In this document: positions 56,128-64,000 of the stretch, piece after piece
How positions within the stretch are numbered: the stretch's first letter is position 1
Layout: each line of letters starts with the position of its first letter
Source: Flavobacterium filum DSM 17961
GTDB lineage: Bacteria; Bacteroidota; Bacteroidia; Flavobacteriales; Flavobacteriaceae
NCBI RefSeq assembly: GCF_000425465.1
Contig: NZ_AUDM01000005.1
Coordinates: forward strand, 62,001-126,000
Length of the DNA stretch: 64,000 nt
Reading direction: 5' to 3'
Made by a program: the position numbers and the translations under genes
Notes under the pieces: model-generated
Databases searched by the model: none
What the model was told of the DNA's origin: nothing
Seen by the model: only the letters and a program-made list of their open reading frames with translations

Positions 56128-59100
56128 ATGGAAAACAAAATTGTAAATATGGAAACGGTTACGGTCTTTGGTGAAAAATATGCCAAAATAACCAATGCAG
56201 ATGCTATTCGGCCTTTTTTCATGAGTATTGTAAGCGATTCCGATCATTGGATGTTTATTTCCAGTAACGGAGGGTTATCTGCCGGAAGAAAAAATGCTGA
56301 GTTTTCCCTTTTTCCTTATTATACAGATGATAAAATAACGGAATCTGCCGAAATCACTGGTAGCAAATCTATTTTTCGAATTAAAAAAGAAGGAAAGATA
56401 ATTATCTGGGAACCATTTTCGATTCGTCAAGATGGGAGGTTTTCCACTACCAGAAACGTTTACAAAAATGTATATGGTAACAAAGTTGTTTTTGAGGAAA
56501 TCAACAATGACTTAGGTTTAACTTTTCGTTATCAATGGAGTTCTTCTAATCTTTTTGGTTTTGTAAAAACATCTGAATTAATCAATCATTCCGGAATGGA
56601 AATTTCAGTTGAATTGATTGATGGTTTACAAAATATTTTACCTGCCGCTGTGGGTAGCGATTTACAACGAGCCAGCAGTAATTTGGTTGATGCGTACAAG
56701 CGAAGTGAATTACACGCGTCAACCGGTTTAGGAATTTTTGCCTTAAGTGCCATTATTGTTGATAAAGCGGAACCTAGTGAGGCCTTAAAAGCAAATATCA
56801 CGTGGTCAATGGGTTTAAACAATCCTTCTTATTTGGTTTCTTCTTTGCAGTTAGATCAATTCAGAAAAGGAAATGATATCCATCAAGAAATAGATGTAAA
56901 AGGTGAAAAAGGTGCTTATTTTGTGCATACAACCGTATCACTTGCCAACAATGAAACAAAATCTTGGCAGCTGATTTCTAATGTAAACCTCAATCAAAAT
57001 CAAGTGATTGAAGTGATCGATGCTATAGAATCCAATCAACAATTAAAAGCACGAGTACAAGAAGATATTGAAGTAGGAACGCAAAATTTAATTCGCTTGA
57101 ATGCCACAGCAGATGGTTTACAGTTCTCCAATGATCATCTGAAAGACACACGTCATTTTTCAAATACGCTTTTCAATATCATGCGAGGCGGAATTTTTGA
57201 TTTTAACTATCAAATTGAGAAAACTGACTTTGTCAATTATATCAAAAAAGCAAATGCAAATGTGTATAAAGCTGATGTTGCTTTTTTCAATCAATTGCCC
57301 GAAGCGTTTGATTTTTCTTTCTTAAAAAATCAGTTGCAGTCGGTTAGTGATGCTAATTTGCAACGTTTAGCTTCAGAATATCTTCCTTTAAAATTTAGTA
57401 GAAGACACGGCGACCCGAGTCGACCTTGGAATAAATTTTCCATCAATACCCGAAATGAAACCGATGGATCTAAAATTTTAGATTACGAAGGAAATTGGCG
57501 TGATATTTTTCAAAATTGGGAAGCCTTAGCTCATTCTTTTCCGTTATTTCTGGAAGGAATGTTGTTTAAATTTTTAAACGCCACAACTTTTGATGGTTAT
57601 AATCCATATCGCATCACTAAAGGTGGTTTTGATTGGGAAACTATCGAACCCGATGATCCATGGTCGTATATTGGCTATTGGGGAGACCATCAAATCATTT
57701 ATTTATTGAAATTTTTAGAATTTACCGAGCACTATTTTCCCGGAAAAATTCAACAGTTATTAGATAGTGAAGTGTTTGTGTATGCCGCAGTTCCTTACCG
57801 AATTAAAGCCTATCAGGATATTTTACAAAACCCAAAAGATACCATTGATTTTGACCATCATTGGGATGCCGACATTCGAAAAGAACGAGAATTAATTGGT
57901 GCAGATGGTGCGTTGTTAAAAACAGGTGAAGGTCAGATTTATCAGGTCAATTTTATTGAGAAAATTATGGCCACTGTTTTGTCAAAAATGTCCAATTTGA
58001 TTCCAGAAGGCGGAATCTGGATGAACACCCAACGTCCGGAATGGAATGATGCAAACAATGCGTTAGTAGGCAACGGTGTTTCGATGGTGACCTTGTATTA
58101 TTTGCGTCGATTCTTGAAATGGATGGAAATGGTTTTGGAACAATCCAATTTAGAAAATATTAAAATTTCTAATGAAATGGTAGAATTTTACCATGCCATT
58201 AGAGAAGTATTAGAAGAAAATCAATCGGCACTTTCCGGAACAATTAGCAATGCTAAACGCAAATCCATTATGGATGCGTTAGGAAAAGCAGCTTCTGATT
58301 ATCGTTTGCATATTTATCAAAACGGATTTTGGGGTAAAAAACGTACCGTTTCACTTGAAGGATTAAAGCGTTTTACCAAAGTAAGTCTTCTCTTTTTAGA
58401 ACAATCTATTCGTCATAACGAACGAACGGATCATTTATACCATGCTTATAATTTAATGTCGGTTGACAACAATGAAGTTAAGATAAGTTATTTAAGTGAA
58501 ATGTTAGAAGGCCAAGTAGCGGTTTTAACTTCTGAATATTTATCGTCAAAACAAGCTTTACAAGTGTTAGATGCACTAAAAAGCAGTGCTCTTTTCCGTC
58601 CTGACCAATATAGTTATTTACTTTATCCAAATAAAGCGTTAGCCGGCTTTTTAGAGCGAAATAATATTCCGGAATCTTTAATCATGTCATCTGATTTGTT
58701 GAAAATGCTTTTGCAACAACAAAATAAACAAATCATTTTGAAAGATGTGAAAGGTGGTTATCATTTTCATGGAAATTTCAAAAACGGAAATGACTTAGCG
58801 GCTGCTTTAGATGAATTAGAGACAACTTATGGTGAATTAGTTAAAAAAGACCGCACTTTAGTGCTTTCTATTTTTGAAAAAGTATTCCATCACAAAGCGT
58901 TTACCGGACGTTCAGGAACTTTTTATGCCTATGAAGGATTGGGTTCTATCTATTGGCACATGGTTTCTAAATTGCTTTTAGCCGTTACAGAATGTTGTTT
59001 AAAAGCCATAGAAGATGGCGAAAGTGATGAACTAATTGGTAAGTTATTAGACCATTATTATGAAATTCAAGCCGGAATCGGTGTACACAAATCTCCTGAA

Positions 59101-59553
59101 TTATATGGAGCTTTCCCAACTGATCCGTATTCGCATACGCCTTGGCACAAAGGGGCTCAACAACCCGGAATGACCGGTCAAGTAAAAGAAGATTTGTTAT
59201 CCAGAATGGGCGAATTGGGTATTATCATCAAAAAAGGTTTGGTTCATTTTGAGCCTAAATTTTTACGTATAGTTGATTTTATCAAGCAAAGTCAAACCAT
59301 TGAGTATGTCAAATTGAATGGGTCTTTTCAAACCATGGAATTGCCGGCTCAAAGTTTGTTTTTCACGTATTGTCAAGTGCCAATAATGTATCAAGTTTCA
59401 GATAAAAATCAACTAATTTTAAAAGTAAATGGTGCCGTTCAAACACTTGAAAGTCATCATTTGACAAGTGATTTAAGTCAAAAATTATTCGGCAGAACCG
59501 ATGAAATTGAGTCCATTACGGTTTGTATCACACGTGATCGACTAAAAAATTAA
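56128..59553 (+). CDS. Beta-1,3-oligoglucan phosphorylase-like protein (GH149/GH94 type)
   Basis: Taken from MENKIVNMETVTVFG, the protein is 1141 residues. A Met 14 codons earlier is possible. There is no signal peptide, so it is cytoplasmic. The N-terminal third is a beta-sandwich (HWMFISSNGGLSAGRKNAEFSLFPYYTDD). The middle is an (alpha/alpha)6 barrel (DPWSYIGYWGDHQIIYLLKFLE). The C-terminal TPWHKGAQQPGMTGQVKED resembles the phosphate-binding region of glycoside phosphorylases. Size and context, between GH16 and GH17, point to GH149, which phosphorolyses beta-1,3-oligoglucans to glucose 1-phosphate. GH94 is the alternative. It ends 5 bp before the GH17 gene. Confidence 0.72.
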   Translation: MENKIVNMETVTVFGEKYAKITNADAIRPFFMSIVSDSDHWMFISSNGGLSAGRKNAEFSLFPYYTDDKITESAEITGSKSIFRIKKEGKIIIWEPFSIRQDGRFSTTRNVYKNVYGNKVVFEEINNDLGLTFRYQWSSSNLFGFVKTSELINHSGMEISVELIDGLQNILPAAVGSDLQRASSNLVDAYKRSELHASTGLGIFALSAIIVDKAEPSEALKANITWSMGLNNPSYLVSSLQLDQFRKGNDIHQEIDVKGEKGAYFVHTTVSLANNETKSWQLISNVNLNQNQVIEVIDAIESNQQLKARVQEDIEVGTQNLIRLNATADGLQFSNDHLKDTRHFSNTLFNIMRGGIFDFNYQIEKTDFVNYIKKANANVYKADVAFFNQLPEAFDFSFLKNQLQSVSDANLQRLASEYLPLKFSRRHGDPSRPWNKFSINTRNETDGSKILDYEGNWRDIFQNWEALAHSFPLFLEGMLFKFLNATTFDGYNPYRITKGGFDWETIEPDDPWSYIGYWGDHQIIYLLKFLEFTEHYFPGKIQQLLDSEVFVYAAVPYRIKAYQDILQNPKDTIDFDHHWDADIRKERELIGADGALLKTGEGQIYQVNFIEKIMATVLSKMSNLIPEGGIWMNTQRPEWNDANNALVGNGVSMVTLYYLRRFLKWMEMVLEQSNLENIKISNEMVEFYHAIREVLEENQSALSGTISNAKRKSIMDALGKAASDYRLHIYQNGFWGKKRTVSLEGLKRFTKVSLLFLEQSIRHNERTDHLYHAYNLMSVDNNEVKISYLSEMLEGQVAVLTSEYLSSKQALQVLDALKSSALFRPDQYSYLLYPNKALAGFLERNNIPESLIMSSDLLKMLLQQQNKQIILKDVKGGYHFHGNFKNGNDLAAALDELETTYGELVKKDRTLVLSIFEKVFHHKAFTGRSGTFYAYEGLGSIYWHMVSKLLLAVTECCLKAIEDGESDELIGKLLDHYYEIQAGIGVHKSPELYGAFPTDPYSHTPWHKGAQQPGMTGQVKEDLLSRMGELGIIIKKGLVHFEPKFLRIVDFIKQSQTIEYVKLNGSFQTMELPAQSLFFTYCQVPIMYQVSDKNQLILKVNGAVQTLESHHLTSDLSQKLFGRTDEIESITVCITRDRLKN

Positions 59554-59558
59554 CTTAA

Positions 59559-60821
59559 ATGTTTAGCCGAATTGTATTCATATTATTTCTTTTTCTCATG
59601 AGTTTAGTTTCGTGTCATTCTTCCCATTCGCCAAAAAGCAAAACCGCCGCTGAAATTTTAGGCAATCCAAATTTTCAAGCTATTTGTTATAGTGGTTATC
59701 GTCAAAATACAAGAGAAATCACGCCAACTTTAGAACAAGTAAAAGAAGATTTGAGCATATTATCGGCTATGAATATCAAAATCATTCGAACGTATAATGT
59801 TCATTTGCCTGAGGTTGAAGTGATTTTAAAAGCAATTACAGCATTACAAAAAGAACAACCGGAATTTGAAATGTATGTAATGCTCGGAGCTTGGATAGAT
59901 TGCAAAAATGCTTGGACCAATCAACCGGTTGACCATTTTCAGGAAAGTGAACGCAATGAAAAAGAAATTGCAGAAGCCGTTCGATTGACACAATTGTATC
60001 CTGATATTATCAAAATTATTGCTGTTGGAAACGAAGCAATGGTAAAATGGGCAACGAGTTATTACGTTCAACCCGAAGTGATTTTAAAATGGGTGAATCA
60101 TTTACAAGCGTTAAAGAAATCAGGAAAACTTCCAAAAGAGTTGTGGATTACCAGCTCTGATAATTTTGCTTCTTGGGGCGGAGGAACTCCGGATTATCAT
60201 ACGAATGCTTTAAATGAATTAATTAAAGCTGTAGATTATATTTCAGTGCATACCTATCCGATGCATGACACCCATTATAATCCTGCTTTTTGGGGAATAC
60301 TTGAGGAAGAACAATCACTTTCTGAGAAACAACAGATTGAAAAAGCGATGTTACGGGCCAGAGATTATGCCATCAATCAAGTGGAAGCCGTTCAAAAATA
60401 CATGCAATCAATTGGTGTAGAAAAAACCATTCATATTGGCGAAACCGGTTGGGCAACTAGTTGTCATCATTTTTATGGTAAAAATGGTTCTAAAGCAACA
60501 GATGAATATAAATCGGCAATTTATTATAAAATGATCACAAAGTGGTGTGACCAAAATAAAATGAGTTGTTTTTATTTTGAAGCGTTTGATGAATCATGGA
60601 AAGACGCTCAACATCCTGAAGGTTCTGAAAATCATTTTGGATTAATCAATTTACAATCAGAAGCAAAATATGCTCTTTGGGATATGGTGGATAAAGGAAT
60701 TTTCAAAGGGTTAACTCGTGATGGAAAACCCATTACCAAAACATTCGGAGGGAATGAAAGTGAACTTTTAAAAAATGTGCAATTACCAGCAAAATTGCAT
60801 CAAGCAACATTAACACAATGA
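59559..60821 (+). CDS. GH17 family beta-1,3-glucosidase/glucanase, lipoprotein
   Basis: This 420-residue protein has a lipobox SLVSC (Cys19). The GH17 barrel shows NFQAICYSGYR near the start, acid/base Glu159 in IIAVGNEAMVKW, and nucleophile Glu295 in IHIGETGWAT. The GH17 family acts on beta-1,3-glucans, and bacterial members release glucose or oligosaccharides in the periplasm. The stop overlaps the start of the GH30 gene (ATGA), which indicates translational coupling. Confidence 0.9.
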   Translation: MFSRIVFILFLFLMSLVSCHSSHSPKSKTAAEILGNPNFQAICYSGYRQNTREITPTLEQVKEDLSILSAMNIKIIRTYNVHLPEVEVILKAITALQKEQPEFEMYVMLGAWIDCKNAWTNQPVDHFQESERNEKEIAEAVRLTQLYPDIIKIIAVGNEAMVKWATSYYVQPEVILKWVNHLQALKKSGKLPKELWITSSDNFASWGGGTPDYHTNALNELIKAVDYISVHTYPMHDTHYNPAFWGILEEEQSLSEKQQIEKAMLRARDYAINQVEAVQKYMQSIGVEKTIHIGETGWATSCHHFYGKNGSKATDEYKSAIYYKMITKWCDQNKMSCFYFEAFDESWKDAQHPEGSENHFGLINLQSEAKYALWDMVDKGIFKGLTRDGKPITKTFGGNESELLKNVQLPAKLHQATLTQ

Positions 60822-62296
60822 GGAATTACCATTACATAGCGATTTTGCTTTTGAGCATCATAAGTTGCCAATCTGAAAAAGAAATGGAAATAGAAGTATA
60901 TGAAACATCTGCTGCCGGAAATAAATTAACCCGTTTAGAATCGTTTGAAAAGGCAGAGAATACAATTCAAATCAGCATCAATCCGGAAGAAAAATTTCAA
61001 ACCATTACAGGTTTTGGAGGCTCTTTTACAGAAGCTTCTGCCTATTTACTCAATCGATTGAGTAAAGAAAACAGAAAGAAAGTTTTGGAGGCTTATTTTG
61101 GTGAAGAAGGAGCAAACTATTCGTTAACCCGAACACATATTGCCTCTTGCGATTTTTCCTTAAGCAATTATACGTATGCAAAAGTGGAAAATGATTTGTT
61201 AATGGAACATTTCACTATTGATGACGACAAAGATGATTTAATCCCAATGATTTTAGAAGCAAAAGCAATATCAAAAGACGGGTTTAAAATCATATCATCG
61301 CCTTGGTCTTGTCCGCCTTGGATGAAAGATAATAAACATTATGTTGGCGGAAAATTATTACCGGAATTCAACGATGCATTTGCGTTGTATTTTTCAAAAT
61401 ATTTAGAGGCTTATAAAAAAGAAGGTATTGATATTTGGGGTGTTACGGTCATTAATGAACCGCACGGAAACGGAAATAATTGGGAAAGCACTCATTTTTC
61501 TCCGGAAGAAATGACTTTGTTTGTGCAAAATCATCTCGGACCAAAATTAGAAAAAGACGGATGGGGAGAAGTAAAAATTTTCGGTTACGACCAAAATAGA
61601 GCCGGTTTACCGGAATGGGTAGATGCGATGTATAAAAACGAAGCAACTTCAAAATACTTTGACGGAACTGCCATTCATTGGTATGAAAGTACGTACGACT
61701 TTTTTCCTGATGCCCTACAATATGCACACCAAAAAGCACCCAATAAATATTTAATTGAAACGGAAGGTTGTATTGATGCTGAAGTTCCACATTGGCAAGA
61801 TGATGCGTGGTACTGGAAAAAAGAAGCCACCGATTGGGGTTGGGATTGGGCAAGTGAAAAAGACAAACATTTACACCCAAAATATGCACCGGTGAATCGC
61901 TACGCAACCGATATGATCGGCTGTTTAAATAATTGGGTTGACGGTTGGATCGATTGGAACATGGTTTTAGACCGTCAAGGTGGCCCAAATTGGTTTAAAA
62001 ATTGGTGTACAGCACCGGTTATTGTGGATCCTGAAAAAGATGAGGTTTATTTTACCCCCTTGTACTATGTGATGGCACATTTCAGCAAATTCATGCGTCC
62101 TGGTGCCGTTAAAATAGGTTGTGAAATAAATAATAAAGAGGTGATGACAACAGCAGTAAAAAATCCGGATGGAACAATTGCGGTTGCGATTTTTAATCCT
62201 TCTGATAAGAAATATGCTGTTGAAATTAAGCTAAATGAGAAACTAACCACTATTACAATTCCGGCAAAAGCATTGCAAACAGTTGTAATTAAATAA
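60818..62296 (+). CDS. GH30 family beta-glucosidase/beta-1,6-glucanase, lipoprotein
   Basis: This 492-residue protein has a lipobox SIISC (Cys17). The (beta/alpha)8 barrel starts with FQTITGFGGSFTEASAYLL. Acid/base Glu214 is in VINEPHGNG and nucleophile Glu316 in YLIETEGCI. A C-terminal beta domain follows (about 415-492). The GH30_1/GH30_3 type acts on beta-1,3- or beta-1,6-glucosyl bonds. In laminarin loci it removes beta-1,6 branches, which is its likely role here. Confidence 0.92.
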   Translation: MRNYHYIAILLLSIISCQSEKEMEIEVYETSAAGNKLTRLESFEKAENTIQISINPEEKFQTITGFGGSFTEASAYLLNRLSKENRKKVLEAYFGEEGANYSLTRTHIASCDFSLSNYTYAKVENDLLMEHFTIDDDKDDLIPMILEAKAISKDGFKIISSPWSCPPWMKDNKHYVGGKLLPEFNDAFALYFSKYLEAYKKEGIDIWGVTVINEPHGNGNNWESTHFSPEEMTLFVQNHLGPKLEKDGWGEVKIFGYDQNRAGLPEWVDAMYKNEATSKYFDGTAIHWYESTYDFFPDALQYAHQKAPNKYLIETEGCIDAEVPHWQDDAWYWKKEATDWGWDWASEKDKHLHPKYAPVNRYATDMIGCLNNWVDGWIDWNMVLDRQGGPNWFKNWCTAPVIVDPEKDEVYFTPLYYVMAHFSKFMRPGAVKIGCEINNKEVMTTAVKNPDGTIAVAIFNPSDKKYAVEIKLNEKLTTITIPAKALQTVVIK

Positions 62297-62307
62297 AAAT
62301 ATACATT

Positions 62308-64000
62308 ATGCAAAATACGGTACCATTTAGTCAAAAACTAGCATTTGGTCTTGGTATGCTTGCCAATCAATTGTTTCCGGCTATGCTTGGAATTTTTATT
62401 GTGATATTAATTGACAAATTAGGATTTCCGGGTTGGATGCTTAGTGCGATTTATTTTGTGCCTAAGTTGTTTGATGCCATTACAGACCCAATTATGGGTT
62501 TCATTACCGATAATACCAAATCGAAATGGGGGCGAAGAAGGCAGTATGTAATTATTGGAGCTTTGATTACCGGTATTTCATTTGCGTTTATGTGGCAGTT
62601 GTATGCAGATGATTCTGTAAATTACAATTTTTACTATTTTATGATTGTTTCTCTATTTTTCTACTTAGGGATAACTATTTTTAGTGTGCCTTTTGTTGCG
62701 ATGGGATATGAAATGAGCGATGATTTTCATGAAAGAACCAGCATCATGGCCACCTCGCAATTAATTGGACAATTAGCTTGGGTTTTTGCTCCTTGGCTTT
62801 GGGTGATTATGTATGACGTTACTTTTTTCCCTTCGGCAGAAGAAGCAACGAGAACATTGGCTGTTTATGCGGCGATATTTTGTACCATACTTGCTATAAT
62901 TCCTGGAATTTTCATTAAAAGTAAATCAACTTTACATGAAAATTACGAACCCTTAAATTTAAAAAATGCTAGTAGAAGTTTTGACTTGATTATTCAAGGA
63001 TTTAAAGAAGCATTACAAATAGTTCCCTTTAGAAAATTATGTATAGCTACTTTTTTTATTTTTAATGCTTTTAATACGACGGCAGGTTTTTCATTTTTCA
63101 TTATCAAATATTACTTATTCAATGGTGATGGGCAAGGTATTTGGCCTACTTTATTTGGTTGTGTAGGAGCTTTATTTACCACTTTCTTAATTATACCCAT
63201 CGTGGCAAGAATGTCGAGAGTAATGGGGAAAAAGAAAGCTTTTATTTGGTCGCAAGGGTTGTCAATTATTGGTTATGTTTCTTTGTTATTCTTATTTGTG
63301 CCAGGTAAGCCTTACTTATTTTTATTTGCATTACCCTTTATTTCTTTTGGAATTGGGAGTTTATTTACCTTAATGATGTCCATGACTTCAGATGTAATTG
63401 ACATTGATGAATTGAACACCGGAAAACGCAGAGAAGGTATTTTCGGAGCTATTTATTGGTGGATGGTTAAATTTGGTTTAGCGATTGCCGGTTTATTGAG
63501 TGGTTTAATTTTGTCATTCATTGATTTTAAATCAGGAGCACCTACTCAAACCTATGAAACCATGTTTGAATTGCGATTGTTTTTCTCCGCCATTCCAATG
63601 ATTGGTACTTTGATAGCTATTTGGGTAATGAGTGATTATAGTGTTGATGAAGCAAAAGCAAGAGAAATAAGTGCTGAACTTGCCAAGAGAAAAGCACAAA
63701 AAAGTATGGAATCATCTTCTTATGAAACAGGAAAGCTAAAATCTTTAGTACAAAATATACACTTAAATGGATATAAACTTCCAGAAAAAACCGAAGATGA
63801 GTTAAAGTTGCTTTATTCTGAAACATTATCAAAAGGACTTCATGGGTTGTGTTTTAGTCCGTATATTGAAGGTCAAGACGTGGGAGATATTTTGTCAGCC
63901 AACCAAATTAAAAGAAGATTAGACATCATTTCACCGCACACTAATTGGATTCGTTCCTTTTCATGTACGGAAGGGAATGAATTAATTCCGGAAATTGCTC
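62308..64000 (+). CDS. GPH-type MFS sugar transporter fused to a GH17-like domain (cut by window end)
   Basis: The frame starts at ATG 62308, 11 bp after the GH30 stop, and is open to base 64000 (at least 564 residues). Residues 1-455 form a 12-helix glycoside-pentoside-hexuronide type transporter (FDAITDPIMGFITDNTKSKWGRRR, VPFVAMGYEMSDDFHERT, DIDELNTGKRREG). After a charged linker the frame continues at about residue 511 with LHGLCFSPYIEGQDVGD and WIRSFSCTEGNELIPEIA, which is the opening of a GH17 catalytic domain. No stop occurs between them. The fusion would put import and a glucanase-like domain in one protein. Because the C-terminus is cytoplasmic in a 12-helix transporter, the domain may act on imported oligosaccharide. 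Confidence 0.82.
   Translation, partial: MQNTVPFSQKLAFGLGMLANQLFPAMLGIFIVILIDKLGFPGWMLSAIYFVPKLFDAITDPIMGFITDNTKSKWGRRRQYVIIGALITGISFAFMWQLYADDSVNYNFYYFMIVSLFFYLGITIFSVPFVAMGYEMSDDFHERTSIMATSQLIGQLAWVFAPWLWVIMYDVTFFPSAEEATRTLAVYAAIFCTILAIIPGIFIKSKSTLHENYEPLNLKNASRSFDLIIQGFKEALQIVPFRKLCIATFFIFNAFNTTAGFSFFIIKYYLFNGDGQGIWPTLFGCVGALFTTFLIIPIVARMSRVMGKKKAFIWSQGLSIIGYVSLLFLFVPGKPYLFLFALPFISFGIGSLFTLMMSMTSDVIDIDELNTGKRREGIFGAIYWWMVKFGLAIAGLLSGLILSFIDFKSGAPTQTYETMFELRLFFSAIPMIGTLIAIWVMSDYSVDEAKAREISAELAKRKAQKSMESSSYETGKLKSLVQNIHLNGYKLPEKTEDELKLLYSETLSKGLHGLCFSPYIEGQDVGDILSANQIKRRLDIISPHTNWIRSFSCTEGNELIPEIA

Overview
The window looks like a chromosomal segment of a Flavobacterium-like member of the Bacteroidota (Flavobacteriaceae). 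The DNA is A+T-rich. Several promoters match the Bacteroidota type (TTG, 19-20 bp spacer, TAnnTTTG). Family-level hallmarks are the type IX secretion protein PorZ, a b558-type succinate dehydrogenase, an OmpA protein with calcium-binding TSP3 repeats, and many secreted lipoproteins. Most of the window is housekeeping and envelope genes, with accessory insertions between them.

Layout. 1-6.3 kb: the 3' end of an AddA-like helicase/nuclease, kbl, an OmpA protein and an AddB-like nuclease. 6.3-9.8 kb (minus strand): an alpha/beta hydrolase, an unrecognised two-gene unit, and an M24 aminopeptidase. 9.9-17.9 kb: a secreted BNR-propeller protein, a ChaN-like protein and sdhCAB, with a four-helix-bundle gene between inverted repeats inserted between sdhA and sdhB. 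18-24.9 kb: a GH92 mannosidase, an omega-amidase, an Ig-like lipoprotein and ComF. 24.9-29.8 kb: two tandem cassettes, each a variable lipoprotein plus a small secreted protein. 29.9-37.2 kb: glyS, then a regulatory locus. 37.2-50.3 kb: thiL, a frameshifted sugar kinase, lepA, dus, a LolC/E-like permease, rbfA, a trans-sulfuration enzyme, gdhA and porZ. 50.7-64 kb: a beta-1,3-glucan (laminarin-type) utilisation locus. It holds a GH fused to a beta-barrel, a glycan-binding lipoprotein, GH16, a GH149-like phosphorylase, GH17, GH30 and a sugar transporter that continues in frame into a GH17-like domain. No SusC/SusD pair is visible.

Two stretches are the best candidates for undescribed systems. 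(1) 31.7-37.2 kb: a LytTR regulator with Glu in place of the phospho-Asp, a 63-residue secreted peptide with two copies of an 18-residue unit, a TPR-histidine kinase lipoprotein with a TTG start, and a response regulator. These are followed by a 1-kb non-coding stretch with three tandem small-RNA-like units. Each unit has ACCGTA-type boxes upstream, a -7-like element, a C-rich stretch and a terminator whose loop contains CCCC. In the two best copies the boxes are 22 bp apart and sit at an identical distance from the promoter, as expected for LytTR-type operators. (2) 24.9-29.8 kb: the two lipoprotein cassettes share a near-identical 553-bp 5' block, a 69-bp internal island and a 53-bp 3' block, while the parts between have diverged. 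The C-termini share an HxH...SxxD motif resembling JAMM metallopeptidases.

All functional statements rest on reading motifs by eye. No database search or structure prediction was run.
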